A stretch of DNA of 64,000 bases, taken from assembly GCA_039619475.1 (NCBI GenBank), contig CM077116.1, forward strand, positions 173,691,863-173,755,862, given 5' to 3'. Positions 33,764 through 46,000 of the stretch are shown here, piece after piece (position 1 is the first letter of the stretch; every line of letters begins with the position of its first letter). Origin of the DNA: Icerya purchasi. Lineage: Eukaryota > Arthropoda > Insecta > Hemiptera > Monophlebidae. Position numbers and translations under genes: made by a program. Below the pieces are notes generated by a model. That model did no database searches. It was not told the origin of the DNA and saw nothing but the letters and a program-made list of their open reading frames with translations.

Positions 33764-34348
33764 ATGTGTGTGGCTTTGTATAAATGTGTGTTCGGGTACG
33801 TGAGTTACGCAAGCGGTAGGGCAGTGAGAGGAAACATGATAAAATTTATAGCATGGTTGGAAGCGTATGTGCCAGCGTTAAATAAATCAGAGTTCACTAA
33901 GAGAACGCTGTGGACAAGGGTTTATTTGTCGGGTTGTATGTTTAAGCAGCAGGTTCAGTATAGAGATACGAGAAAAGGTAAGAGGGGAGGAGATATTGAG
34001 GCAGCATTACGTGATAAGAAGGAAGTGATGTTGTATTGCAAGATATCAGTCATGTCGTGTGTATGTAGGTTGATAGATCAAGTATATGAGAGTAGGCAGT
34101 GCAGTACGAAGGGGTATGTGAGGTTGGCGCATGGCGATGCTATTATGTGCCGTAATACCGTTTGCGTAGACTTTTTTTATGTGCGTCAAAGGCAGATAAT
34201 GTGCGAGGTGTGTGCGAAATTCGTATGTGACGATATATATATTTTATTATTATTTTTTATGTTTTATTCCGTTCCGTACTGTTTAGTTTTAGGTTTTGCC
34301 GCGCGGAGGTGTTATGTTATGAATATGGGCATACGGGTAGATGCGTAG
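33764..34348 (+). CDS. hypothetical 194-aa Cys-rich ORF in the LINE spacer
   Basis: I do not recognise this ORF. It runs uninterrupted for 194 codons between ORF1 and ORF2 of the Jockey/CR1-like LINE, in a stretch of GT-rich sequence. The predicted product has about 15 cysteines, a basic middle (DTRKGKRGGD), a CEVCAKFVCDD segment and a C-terminal hydrophobic stretch (YILLLFFMFYSVPYCLVLGF, around residues 162-181) that could be a membrane segment. It is intact although ORF1 beside it has two frameshifts and two stops. That could mean function, youth of the copy, or simply a lack of stops in GT-rich DNA. Confidence that it is a real gene is low. Confidence 0.3.
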   Translation: MCVALYKCVFGYVSYASGRAVRGNMIKFIAWLEAYVPALNKSEFTKRTLWTRVYLSGCMFKQQVQYRDTRKGKRGGDIEAALRDKKEVMLYCKISVMSCVCRLIDQVYESRQCSTKGYVRLAHGDAIMCRNTVCVDFFYVRQRQIMCEVCAKFVCDDIYILLLFFMFYSVPYCLVLGFAARRCYVMNMGIRVDA

Positions 34349-34580
34349 GCGTGTGTGTATACTTGAATATATGTCTATTATGTACTTACCTTAGGTGTAT
34401 GGGAATTTATTAAGTGTATGTATATAATTATAATCAAATTATTAGTTTGATAAGTGCGATGCGAATGGAAGGCATAATTGTGAATTTAATCCACATATAA
34501 ATCCAGGCTTGGCAGTTTTAAATCTATTCTTGTTCGAAAAGTTGAACTTAAGTTAAATAGAAAAATGATTATGCAACCAA

Positions 34581-37538
34581 ATGACATCTCTATTACAGTT
34601 CTGTCACAAAATTGAGTGTAACGAATACGAAACCATAAAAAAATGGAACGCAGACATAAGAAGAAATTTTAACGGGAAAGAGGAAAATAGTAAGAATATT
34701 ATTAAAATAATCCATTTAAACATTCGAAGCATTAGATGCAATTGGGATGAGTTTTTAATACAAATTCATAAACAGGATGTTAGCGTAATAGTTCTTACCG
34801 AAATAAACATCAAAGAGCACGAGGCTGAATATTATAACGTAGAGGGTTATGAGCAATGTGTAATTGAGAAACCACCTAACCGTAATGGGGGAATAATGAT
34901 ATTGGCGTTAAAGGCTTTCAGCTTCAACGTGGTTCACGCGGGCAATTCTGCTGCTGATAGCATTACTGTAGAAATAAGCCTAACAAAAAATCAAAAAATT
35001 TACTTAATGGCAATTTATAGGTCACCGAGTAACAACGTTGGTCACTTTCTACAGGAACTCGAAGAGAGACTCAAAAGATTAGATCGGAATACAAAATTTA
35101 TTATCTGCGGAGATTTCAATATTAACACTGATTCAAGGAGTAAAATAAATGATCAATTTCTGAACATCTTATCAAGACACGGTGGAATTCGGCTAATTAA
35201 AGGAACAACTAGAGAAGAGGTAAGAGCAGGTCGTATTACCAAATCTTGTATAGATAACATCTTCATTAGACATTCAACAGAGAAAGTAATGGCGGGTATT
35301 ATAAAAACAAAAATTTCAGATCACTACATAGTTTGTGGTGCACTATGTGTAGATAGAGACGAGAACTTGAAGACCGTTAGTACACGTGAAATCTATCTGA
35401 ATGAGAACTTGTTAAAAGATAAAGTAAATGCTTATCACTGGCAGGGCTTGCTTGCGAAAAGAGAAATGGAAGAATTAGTATATAATGTAAAAGTAGTATT
35501 CAATAAACTTTATGACGATTGCAAATTTACTAGGCAGACAAGGAGGGAAAGGAGATACAATCCTATTGCAGCTTGGATGAATAGGAAAATATTAAATTTT
35601 ATACATATTAGAGACCTATATTACAAAAGATGTACAGGGAATAATTCAAATAGAAGATATAAAGAACTATATAAGAAATACAGGAAATTAGTAAAGCAGG
35701 AAATAAGACAAGAAAAAGAAAAATATTTCCAACAGGAATTACTAAAAGCGAATAATAACAATAAAAAAACCTGGAAGATAATAGATCAAGTAGTGTGTAA
35801 AAAAAGGTCTATAATTATAGATGAGGCAATAGGGAAGAATTTTGATGGGTATCGCAATGCGGCGCGTGAATTTAAAAAATATTATATGGAGGCTATTGAA
35901 AATCTGAAACATAATTGTGATATTAGACTCATTAGAACCGAGAACGTGAATACAACGATTACGTCATTTTACATACCGAAAGCCACAAGTGAAGTGATAG
36001 AAAACCTAATTAGGAAAATGAATAAGAATAAAGCCCAAGGACATGATGGTATACGGGTGAAAGATGTAATTGCACATGCAAAAAAGCTTGCTCCGCTGTT
36101 AACAAAAATTATTAATGGGTCGGTAAGAGAAGGTATATTCCCCAGGGAGTTAAAAGTAGGGATAATAAGACCAATATATAAAAATGGGGATAAAAAACTC
36201 TGTGAAAACTATAGACCAATTACGTTAATATCAGTTATTGCTAAAGTGGTTGAGCACTATGCAGGTAACTATCTTAAATTGTACCTAGAAGAGAACAACC
36301 TAATATATCATGACCAATATGGGTTTAGAAAGGGGAGATCAACGGTAATTCTGCTCAGAACTTTTACATCTGCGATAAATAAGGGATTAGCATCCGGCAA
36401 ACAATTTTTGATAGTCTTTCTAGACCTTATTAAGGCTTTTGATTTAGTGGATAGGGAAATATTGATAGAAGACCTAAGCAAAATTGGTATAACAGGGAGA
36501 TATCTTAATTGGTTTAGATGTTATTTACATGAAAGGGAATGTTTAGTGAAAATTGGTAATGAATATAGTGATATGGGGAAAACGAAATATGGAGTAGGAC
36601 AAGGAACTATATTAGCACCGTTACTGTTTTTAATTTACATCAACTCCATTCACAATTGTATTAGGAACGCCAAACTTTATGTATATGCTGATGACATTGC
36701 TCTGGTAATTGAACACCAAGACGTAGAAATAGCAGAAAGGCTGCTTCAGGAGGACTTGAATATGGTTTGCAGATGGGTACACGATAAAAAATTATTAATA
36801 AATGCTAAAAAATCAAAAGTGATGTATGTAAGAACACCGAGTAGATTTAGAAAGTTCGTGCCTAAAATAGTTTTGCACAAGGTAGATTGCCTTCATGGAT
36901 CGAAAGTATGCCGTTGTGAGCCGTTAGAAACGGCTGATAATTTCAAATACCTGGGAATAACATTCGATAAGGCGTTAACCTGAAGAGTTCACATAGATAA
37001 CATTGCTAGGAAAATTAGTATGCCGGCGTTATACAAATTAAAACAAGTTATGAATTACAAAACTACGAGACTGCATATTTTGACTCATTAATAATGAGAC
37101 TAGGATTAGATACGGACTCGAAAATTGGGGGGGAGGCAAAAAAAAAACGGAATTAAGGAAAATTAGTAGGCTGCAGAAAAGATGTTTAAAAATTTTGTTA
37201 CCGAATTGGAGAAGTGCGAATCTTGTAACGAATTCTACTTGGGGTGGGACAATAATAAAGAAATGTCGCCAAAAATGTTTTTTTATTACAGTAAACTTTT
37301 AAGGTATAAAACAGAAAAAATAAGATTACCGACAAGGGAAAAGGTATATGGGACTAGGAACTATGACAATTTATGTTTTATAAGACCTAAAGGGATTAAT
37401 AATAAAATTGATAATGTTGACGAGGAAGTTATGAGTCATTTACTAGGTAACTTACCAAAGGAATTAAGAGACGAAAGTAATTTGAATATATGGAAAGACA
37501 AAATAAAAATATGGTTGATTGCGTGGTGCAAAGAATGA
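34581..37538 (+). pseudogene. ORF2 of the Jockey/CR1-like LINE: endonuclease and reverse transcriptase
   Basis: An open frame of 800 codons runs from 34581 to 36983. It contains the endonuclease (IIHLNIRSI near residue 46, VLTEINIKEHE, FIICGDFNI near 173-181 and SDHYIV near 247) and a reverse transcriptase (GHDGIRVKDV, ENYRPITLISV, QYGFRKGRST, VFLDLIKAFDLV near 613, GVGQGTILAPLLFLIYINS and YADD at 702-705). A TGA at 36981 interrupts a thumb block (FKYLGITFDKALT-stop-RVHI), where Trp is expected. The thumb and C-terminus continue with frameshifts near 37075 and 37140. A final ORF (37182-37538) encodes the tail. It was nearly intact until recently. The most likely reading is a LINE killed by a few point lesions. 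Confidence 0.88.
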
Positions 37539-37860
37539 GAAATGGATAGCCATAGTAAAGGAACAGCGATAAGACGGGTAGTTGATTGAAAGAGTAAATA
37601 ATTAGAAATGATGTAATGAAAAAAAAAAAAAAAAAAATGGCTTATGTGAAAATATTGTGGTATGATGTGCGATGGGTATAAATGTTGTGAATTAAAATTA
37701 GACGTAGAATAGTAAAAATAGAAGTTAAGTTGAATTAAGTATTTAGATATAAGACGAATATGACGTATTAGATTTAAGATGTAGATGATGAATAAACGAT
37801 ATAATTATGTTGGGAACCCACAGACGGGCAATTGCCTTGTGGGACCAGCAAATTATTTAC

Positions 37861-37891
<31 letters not shown>

Positions 37892-37894
<3 letters not shown>

Positions 37895-39420
37895 AGAGAA
37901 GGAGAGCCCATTCAGGCTAGACCATTCTTCTAAGTTTTTTAACACTTTTTGCAAGGTGTGTTAGGCATAGGAAGGATTCGATGATGTTAGGGAAATGTTC
38001 AGGTCATCAACAAAAAGGTGGGCAATTACCGGAGGGGGGATATGATCCACGATGTCGTTGATATATAGGTTAAAAAGGGTCACGCTTAGGGCCGAGCCCT
38101 GAGGGAGTCCGTTTTCTGGAAATTGCGGACATGAAAGGGAATTAATTATTCTTACCCGGATAGATCTGTCATGGAGAAAATCTTTTAAGTACGCGAACAT
38201 GTTCCCTGTTACATTGTTCTTAATAATCTTCTGAAGTAATCCCAGGCGCCAGACCCGATCATACGCCTTCTCTATGTCAAAGAAAATTGAGTAGGTGCGC
38301 TCTCTGTTAGCGAAAGCTGCTTTGACTTCGTTGTGCAAACTGGATAAATGCTCTAGCGTCGATCTTTTTTTCCGTGCGCCAGACTGGCACGAGGAGAGGA
38401 GTCCACGGGTTTCTAAGACCCACGACAGTCTTCTGTTGATCACTTTTTCCAACGTTTTAGCCAGTACCGAAATCAAAGAAATTGGCCTGTAGCTCTTGCC
38501 GCGTTTGAGGATAAGGACTATGATAGCTTCTTTCCAGGATAGCGGTATGGAGCCTTGAGCCCAGATTTGGTTATAGATTGCTAGAAGATATGAAAGGGCA
38601 GGTGGTGGTAAGTGCTTTAACATCAATGAATGAATTCCGTCGGCACCGGGGGCTGAGTTTTTAGAGTGGAATTTTATCTGATAATTAAGCTCGCTTAATG
38701 TAATAGGGCTGTTGTATACATCCGTGTTATTAATATTAAAAGTTATCGCAGTTTTTTCTTCGTTAGATTTGTGCGTCAGAAAATTTTGTGAGTAAACCGA
38801 GGACGACGATTCATGGCTGAAGTGTGTGGCAAACATATTTGCCACCACAGAAGGTTCAATTATTGGATTATTGTTAATTATGATAGGGGGAATTGGTGGG
38901 ATGGTAGGGATGCCGTTTATTAATTTAATTTTACGCCAAATTGTTCGGTTGCATGTGCTTTGTGTTATGGTAGAGATAAAGGCTGTACATGCCTCCTGTT
39001 TCTTTCGGCGGATTACATCTCGTGCAGCAGCACGGGCTTTCCTGAAAGCAATGAGATCAGAGGATAGGTGGGTGGATTTGTATCTTCGGAGGGCTTTTTT
39101 CCTTGCGGTGATTGCTAAGCGAACTTCGATGCACCACCAAGGAATGTAGCGTGGAAGTGAAAAGGGTCGGGATTTGGGGATAGATACATTGGCAGCAGCA
39201 GTTAATTTTTCTGTGAAAATTGTAATATTTTCTTGCACTGAGGGAGAAGGAGGAGGCATGATTTCGAGGAAGGAAGTGAAAATACCCCAGTTTGCTTTTT
39301 GAAGATTGAATTTTGGGAATGGCGGATGAGGGGTTACATTGGTGTTGGGAGCAAAAGTTATAAGGATGGGAAAATGATCGCTGGAAAATGTGTCTGGAAG
39401 AACAGTGGATTCAACTTTTC
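37892..39420 (-). pseudogene. I-type LINE (second lineage), 5' half: endonuclease end and reverse transcriptase
   Basis: The minus strand begins with the endonuclease end (SSDHFPILITFAP, about 39390-39350). It continues through a 432-codon ORF (39259-37961) with RRYKSTHLSSDLIAFRKARA, NSAPGADGIHSLMLK, YRPISLISVLAKTLEKVI, FFDIEKAYDRVW and GLPQGSALSVTLFNLYIND. The catalytic FVDD is in HLFVDDLNISL. A TAA at 37961-37963 stands where Gln would fit, after which the frame continues (HTLQKVLKNLEEW, LNGLSFSP) to the insertion point. The frame resumes at 32607. The 5' part of the endonuclease is absent past about 39420. Confidence 0.9.
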
Positions 39421-39679
39421 AGATAATTGATAAGCAAAAAAGTAGTATATTTGGCCCGTAATGTTTTTATTATTTTTCTATAGCTGTCTGCATTTTTACT
39501 CCTGTTCTGGTTAATTTTAGTGAAACATCTTTTTCTAGTAGTAGTTCCCATCGTGAGGTTGCAATATTTGAAACGCTTTTTCACCAGAATGGGAATTACT
39601 TTTTTGCCGACATTGAAATTTCATTCAAGACTATTAATGTTCATGTTTTTTACATTAGAATACTCGATTTTATTAATTT
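39421..39679. other. unassigned AT-rich spacer
   Basis: Overlapping ORFs here show no motif. The stretch may be a decayed upstream part of the I-group fragment that follows. Confidence 0.4.
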
Positions 39680-40177
39680 TGACCTTCCATATTACTATCG
39701 GCTGTTCAGCCCTTACCTTCTTTGACCAGATGGTTCGACATGTTTCCTTCCCTTTGTCGTGCCCTGATCACCGCTGTATGTCGTCTTCGTTTCGGTCATA
39801 CCTTTCTCCCTTCGTCACTTTATCGTTTTTCCCTCGTCTCTTCTCCGCGGTGCCCTCTTCACCCAGAGGACTCCTTTTTTCTGTGTGATATCAATCACGT
39901 CTTCTTCGAATGTTCCTCACTCTCTTCAGAATGTTCTCTCTTTTATTCTCGGCTTTTTGATCTTCGTCTTCCTACTCTATACAATGACTCTTATGTTCTC
40001 TTATTTCCTTCCTTGTCAGTTGTTCCTATTCTAGCTTCTTTCATTCATTCAATATGGCACCAGATTGAAATCTAATATGTTATTCTCCTTTTGAACTATT
40101 ATTTAGATTCCTTGGCTGATTGGGCTGTTGCTCTTCGTTGGCGTACCCATAATTAAAAAAAAAAAAAAAAAAAAAAA
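39680..40177 (+). pseudogene. I-group LINE fragment: ORF2 C-terminus and poly(A)
   Basis: The frame 39722-40075 encodes a C-terminal region matching the intact LINE's ORF2: LRFGHTFLPSSLYRFSLVS, DINHVFFECSSL (the Cys/His cluster) and the terminal VVPILASFI block. It is followed by a short 3' end with GGCGTACCC and an A run at 40155-40177. All catalytic domains are missing, as in a typical 5'-truncated copy. Confidence 0.85.
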
Positions 40178-40349
40178 CTATCGGTCTCATTATTGTCTTC
40201 GACACTAAGAAGCTGAAAGATATTTCGTTTAGGCTTAGGCGATGTTCATAAATAGAGCGTGTTCGGTGTATAAAGATGGATATTCAAAAAATACGCGTTA
40301 GGAATCACAGAAAGCTATATCAATCGGATGAAGAGGACAATTTGGAGAA

Positions 40350-40690
40350 GGTTTTAAGCCGAGATGAAAACGAAAGAAAGGTAATAGAATGTGGTTGAAC
40401 GGCAAACGAATATTGGATGTGACAACAAAGCGGCGGAGCAACGAATAGTTACAGGAACCAGAGATAAGACACTAGGTTGAACGGACAGATAGAAGGGGAG
40501 AGCGCTGGAAAATGATGGAGCGCGGATATCCAACCAAAGCCTGGTATGGAATTTTTTACACGAGGGTAACAGATTAGAAGCAAAAATTTTAGGAAAAAGG
40601 CGACGGGAAGATGCAGCAGAACGAGCTAAATAATGCGTCATTTCGTTACTCTCTATGCCGTACGGCTAGGTACTCAAAATCGATATGTAC
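40350..40690 (-). pseudogene. I-group LINE fragment: post-RNase H region
   Basis: The minus strand encodes HYLARSAASSRRLFPKIFA and KKFHTRLWLDI (about 40640-40500). These match the DSFARSA... and LKSWLDT regions that follow the RNase H domain in the intact LINE. The similarity fades after about 95 codons and there is no poly(A) tail. It lies head-to-tail opposite the plus-strand fragment just upstream. Confidence 0.65.
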
Positions 40691-42184
40691 GGAATGAAAA
40701 GGGTAAAGATTGCAAATAACGGAACGTGTACGAAGAATGAAAAAATTGTAGGAGTGAATAGGAAAGAAGAAGCAAATAGTCTGGAATGTGCCCATGGAAT
40801 CAAAAACAATCAAATAATTGGAAGAGAGAAAAAAAAATCTTCAAAATGCATGAGTTATACAAAATAGAGTCATCTATTTTAGTAGTAATAGGAACTACAT
40901 TTACTCAGTAAGCAATAGAAAAACATCTTCAGTTATTATATGTTTGATTAAAAATGTCTAGAACGAACATCATACTTTTAAATTAACAACAGTTTACAAA
41001 GATAAAATTGCAGGATACAAAAAAAAAATAAAAAAAGACAACAAAATTTCATAAAATTATATCATTTTAATGGTGATTACGTGTAAATAAGTAATAAAAT
41101 TAAGGAAGAAATATTTTCCTAAACATGTAGGATAGTTTAGAAAATTAAAGTTTTTCAGAAAATTTTTGTACTTTGACTGGCTGCGGTTAATTTATTAAAA
41201 AATATTATCTTTTTCAAAAGCACTAGAAATAAATCTTCCAAAAAGTTTCCTGCAAAAATTTCTGTTTTTTATTCTTAGAACCTTAGCGAAACATAGATCA
41301 TATATCGAAAGAAAAAAAAAATGATGCCTTTTGCGGGCGATATTCGAAAGGCCTTGCCGTTAAAGCAAGGATGTAACAATAAAAGGCACAGGCTAGGCAA
41401 ATGGAAGCTTAATTTTCTCGTCGCTAGTCGAACTGAATGCAGACACCGATGAACAACGGAAGGACAAATAAGGAAAAATACCGAAATAAAACGAAGTAGT
41501 TGCGCAGAAGATAATCGTGATTCGATAAAACGGATTTTGGCACAGTACCGACAAACGGCTATGGCGCCGACATTGGAAAGAGGATGGAATGAGAATAGAA
41601 AATGCAAATTGGCGGTCTTAAAGTATTTTTATCAGAAGTGATATCGCTACGCTCATTTAGGAATTGCGTGTTTTCGCAGTTCCCTGTTGAAACTCCATGT
41701 TCCAATATAAGTTCTCGTTCTATACGCATTGGTGTAATCGGCGAAATTTACTACGTGCACATAAAAATGGAAAACACACATATGACGAGAGCGAGTAAAT
41801 ATCGGCGAAATGTTGCAGTAATCAAATTACTTTCTATCACGAAGATAGAACTAGTGAGGAGTTTTTGAGGCAATAAGTGTACACTGTTTGGCCTGGAATT
41901 TCCGTAGAGGAATTATTTAACCGCTTCTTCCGGAACTAGCACACGGTCGATGTTCGATTTTACAAAAATGTTAGCGATAAAGTCGTAATTATTAATCGCT
42001 AGTCGATGATTTAATCGCAAAAACTTCTTTCAAATCAACTGTTTTCGCTATCCGCATTGAAATTCTCTGGGTCCAGATTTCTCTAAAATTCCCGTTTCTA
42101 ATTTACTCCCATTGTGCAAAAAGTTTCATGTTAGATTTTGGTCAGATTTTTACGTTTCTTCCTTTTCTAATCAATCTTCCTATT
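40691..42184. other. no recognisable gene
   Basis: AT-rich in the first part. Two ORFs of 88-110 codons (41275-41607 -, 41602-41868 +) show no domain. The sequence around 41640-41880 is less AT-rich and may be unique host DNA. Confidence 0.4.
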
Positions 42185-42645
42185 AAATTTTTCCATCCAA
42201 CCTAATCTTCCCAAGCGGCCTTGGTTTTACGATTTTCCTTCGCTTCGCCGCTCCGTTATCGTCCCTATTATCCGTTTACGTCTGAATCATACTCTTCTTC
42301 CTTCCTCACGTTTTCGTTTTCATCTCGCTCTTTCCCCTTAATTATCCTCTCCATCCTAACGACGAAGCCGTCTGTGATCCTGACCATATCCTCTTTGAAT
42401 GTCCATCCCTCGTGAACGAACGCACTTCTTTGTATTCCAATCTGCTGTCACTCAAACTCCCTACTCCTTATTGTGCCTCGTATATCTTATCGTTTCCGTC
42501 GATCTCAGTTGTTCCTATCCTCAGTTCCTTTATCTTATCAATAGCTGACTGAATCTACATTTCCTTCTCCTTCCTTTCGTTTCGTTTCTGGGCGAAGATC
42601 CTTTATTGACATGCCCAAAGGGTTAAAAAAAACAAAAAAAAAACT
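42185..42645 (+). pseudogene. I-group LINE fragment: ORF2 C-terminus and poly(A)
   Basis: Degraded coding sequence matching the intact LINE's C-terminus: RLRLNHTLLPSSRFRF, HPNDEAVCDPDHILFECPS, SLKLPTPYCASYILSFPS and VVPILSSFI. Frame breaks lie near 42230-42340. The copy ends with an A-rich tail at about 42624-42643 after a short 3' end. Confidence 0.8.
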
Positions 42646-42689
42646 GTTTTTAGAAAGGCTTATAACGCGTATTTAATGAAAATCGATTT

Positions 42690-43030
42690 TCTTCGATGTC
42701 ATTCCTGATCATCATTATCATTTCTCCTCAACCGTTTGGTTGGCGGGCAACATGGCTTGTACAGCGTCTTTTATCTTTACATGTAGGTTTGATATTTTAT
42801 TACGGCGTCAAAAAATCGAGTTGCTTTTTCTTCTATTAAGTTTTTGAGTCATTGAATTTGATGGCCGATCAAACTGTTTCTTCTCTTTTCAATGGTATTT
42901 ATTATCTCCGGTTGTTCTTCTACTTTTTTCGAATACCTCCTTGTTTGTGACTTTGTCTACCCATGATATTTTTAGCATCCTTCGATAGCAGCAGGGTTTC
43001 GAGAGCTTGTAATTTTAATCATTCGTTTTT
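42690..43030 (-). pseudogene. RTE-like LINE tail
   Basis: The minus strand reads MLKISWVDKVTNKEVFEKS (about 42985-42930), then a degraded IEKR..IGH region. This is the conserved block after the thumb in RTE-like LINE polymerases (the WTDRVTNEEVL motif). The rest of the element is absent. Confidence 0.65.
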
Positions 43031-46000
43031 AAAAACGTCTTAATGACTTATATATTTTTTAAAAGGTTTATTATAAGTAAAAAAATTTCCTCTTGCATTC
43101 ATAATCATTTTGACGCCTCTTTTGTGTTTTTTAATCAGCGGTTTTTATACTTTTTTTGAAAAACTATGTTATATTTCAAATTTCAAATTCATAAAATGGT
43201 CCATTGAACTGTTTGTTTTTTGTTTTGTTTCTTGTGTGTTGGCTGAATCGCGGTATTAATATTTTAAAATGACATACTAAATATGGATTACGGATGTTTT
43301 ATTCTTTTTTAAATAGCGAAACGGAGGATGAAACGCGAAATTATATAAAGAATTTGTGGTTCATCTTAAGTGCGACGAGTTGCCTGTGTTTTAATAGGCT
43401 GCTGCCAGGGGAGGAAAAAGGGCTCGTGGATGACAACGATACGAGATTATTCTTTAGATAGAAGGAGATTTCGTGCATTTCTGCCTTCTGTGATGAACTG
43501 TAGTTATATGAAGTTGTTTGTCGTGTCGCTGACTTCAAAAGCACCATATATTGTGTTCGACACGGATGCCATTATACGGTTTATTAGCTTTCTATCTACA
43601 AAAGATGCGAATATGGCCTTTGAGTATTCTTCTATCGTACAGAGAAGAACAGACGGATATATTATTCGCTTACATATAATAATCATGCATTCACGACGGT
43701 ATCGGAATCCTAATTTACGTATCCCCTTACACATGACCGGCAATTATGTACGCAAAAACCACTCTTGAAACTGATTGTAATCGCTTATTATCGCGATGTT
43801 GCCATGAGTGTGTACACATACTACTCGTATGTGTGATGATTTGCTCTTGCTTTTCACGCCATTATCATCGATTATTTACTTTATTAATTTTTATTCTTTT
43901 CCCGCTAGATCTTGGGCAACTCTTGAAGAAGTGATAGATCAGAAAAAGGGATTTTTGCCGCGTTTATTTCCGACACGGGCAATCATTCGCGTAGGCAACG
44001 TCGTTGGACAATCCTTGCGAGACTGGTTTTTGCGTATAAAAACCGAAAGCTATTTCACGGAAAAAAAATTTAAAGAGCTAGAAAAAAACCGATAAAATAA
44101 AATTGGAAAAAGTGGCTGTTATCGGTGGAACGGTTTTTTAAAAAAAAAGGAATTATCCGCCGCCGAAATTTTCGGGGAAAATTTAAAACTCTTTTCTACA
44201 TCGATTCCTTCGATCTTTCGAAATTCGTATTTACGCCTGTTTGTAATAGTTGAACACACGTGACTCGAAGTCCCGTTGTCGACGGTGGTGCAGTTCCGTC
44301 AGAACACCGACAGAGTCCATTATAACGAGCGAGAGAAGCTACTGTTTGTTTTTCAACGGGTGAAGCAGTCGACGAACGACAGAAAAGAAGAAAAAAAAAA
44401 GGGTAGAACGAAAAAGTGCCAACTTGGAACGCGACGTGGAAAAATGAAGCGACTTCCGCGAATGTTTTTTTCTGATTCCCCCCACTGGTACCAGGAAAAA
44501 AAAAAAATCTAGTCGCGTCCTCGAATGAAACAACTTTATCTGTGTTACTTTTTGAAACTTTCAACATCGAGAAACGAATGGACGGTGCCAGGCATTAGCA
44601 GCTCTAACGCAGCCGCGGTGGCTTTTGCTGCGAAGCGGGCGACATACTCGGCTCTTCTAGCAAAACTCAATTAAAACTGAATTCTCTCTTTCGTGTCGAA
44701 GAAATTAATTTATTTCGAGTTATATTTATCGAGTAACGGAAAATGATAAGGATGTAACAAGAAAATAATGAAAAAAAAAAGAAGGAAATAAATAAATAAC
44801 GAAAAAGGGAGAGAACGCCGGGAAAAATAGAAGAAAAAAAAGTAAAATGACGAAAACGGTAAACCGTAAAAACGAAAACAAACAGAAGGAAAAATGTAAA
44901 AAGCAGGCGCAGCACACAAATACACCAGCAGATAGAAACTAAATGCAAATAGAAAAACATGGAATCGGACTGACACGAAAGAGGATCGCAAATTATGAAC
45001 TGTCAACAGCGCTTTTTGCCTGTGCACTTTTTTTTTTTCTGTTGGTTCAACTTTCATTTCAAATGTTAAAGAGAACTACTTATAATTCAAGGGTACTACG
45101 TCAAGGCGAAAGAGAGTGTACGGTGGCCGAGGCAAAGATAGCGCCTTGTCAATATATACGTGTGTCCGCATTAAATTTATTCGGAGGAGAATGTTCCGAG
45201 TGGCATCTCGGTCGAGCTGAACCGGGGCCTTGCGAATGGAGCTCGCACTATCCGGCTCGGCTTTCGAAAATTTCACCGCCCGAATCAGCTCGGTAAATTA
45301 ACCGAAGAAGAGGTTCGCGTTGTTCGACTGGCAAATTCGCCAGTCTCGAGAATCGTTCGAATGGAACGCTTTAATTGGAATTGTCATCACAGCGCCGATT
45401 TTGAATGGAGTAATTAAAAAAATTTCTTAATTAAAATTTCAAAATGTTGCAAAAAAAATTGGCTTGAAGAGAAAAATTATACGAAAAAACGCCGGCCCCG
45501 CTATTTTTTTATTTACCGTTAGTAGTAATATCGGTGCTAGTAGTAAGTTATTATCATCGGAACACGCTCCTCCGGTAGAGTGTTCGTTAGCGATAATGCG
45601 AAAAACGGAAAAGTTTTATCCGTAACCCGAATTCACACCTATTGTAGAACTAAGTCGTTGCCTCTATTTTTTTTCACCTGCCTCGCCAGTTCCTCCGTAA
45701 TTGCACCGAACCATTCGGAGTCGGTGCATTCAGCGACAGCGGTTTTGGTGGCAGCGACTGATATAATCGAAGTTGCGAAAGTTGAATAGCCGACCGACAC
45801 GAGATGAGACGACACTTGTTCAAGCAAGGAAATTAGATGATAATCATCGGAACTATCGCGAGACAGACGAAATATTAATAAAAAGCGAGGAAAAAATGAA
45901 AAAAAAGAAAATTCATTAATTGTTTTAAGTTTGTTTTTTTTTTATTATTTTAAGTGGCCTACGATCGAGTGAGTTCTTAATCAACTGAGTCCGTGCTAAA

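Larger units (their letters stand above)
32608..37891 (+). mobile_element. Jockey/CR1-like LINE inserted into the I-type LINE
   Basis: A LINE of about 5.28 kb whose ends are given by the host element that it interrupts. It has a leader (32608-32867), decayed ORF1 (32868-33696), a spacer of about 885 bp with an extra ORF, ORF2 (34581 to about 37538), a 3' region and poly(A) at 37865-37891. At most one base is duplicated at the insertion point, inferred from the host frame. The 3' region from 37539 to 37864 also contains an internal A run at about 37618-37637. There is no RNase H domain. The leader, both ORFs and tail are all present, so it was a full-length insertion that later decayed. Confidence 0.88.

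Noticed and set aside
41275..41607. 110-codon minus-strand ORF
   Set aside because: No motif, and the composition resembles neighbouring non-coding DNA. It could be chance.
44196..45296. Overlapping ORFs of 63-123 codons on both strands as possible host exons
   Set aside because: They overlap each other, contain homopolymer-driven Phe/Lys runs, and show no domain or splice-site support.
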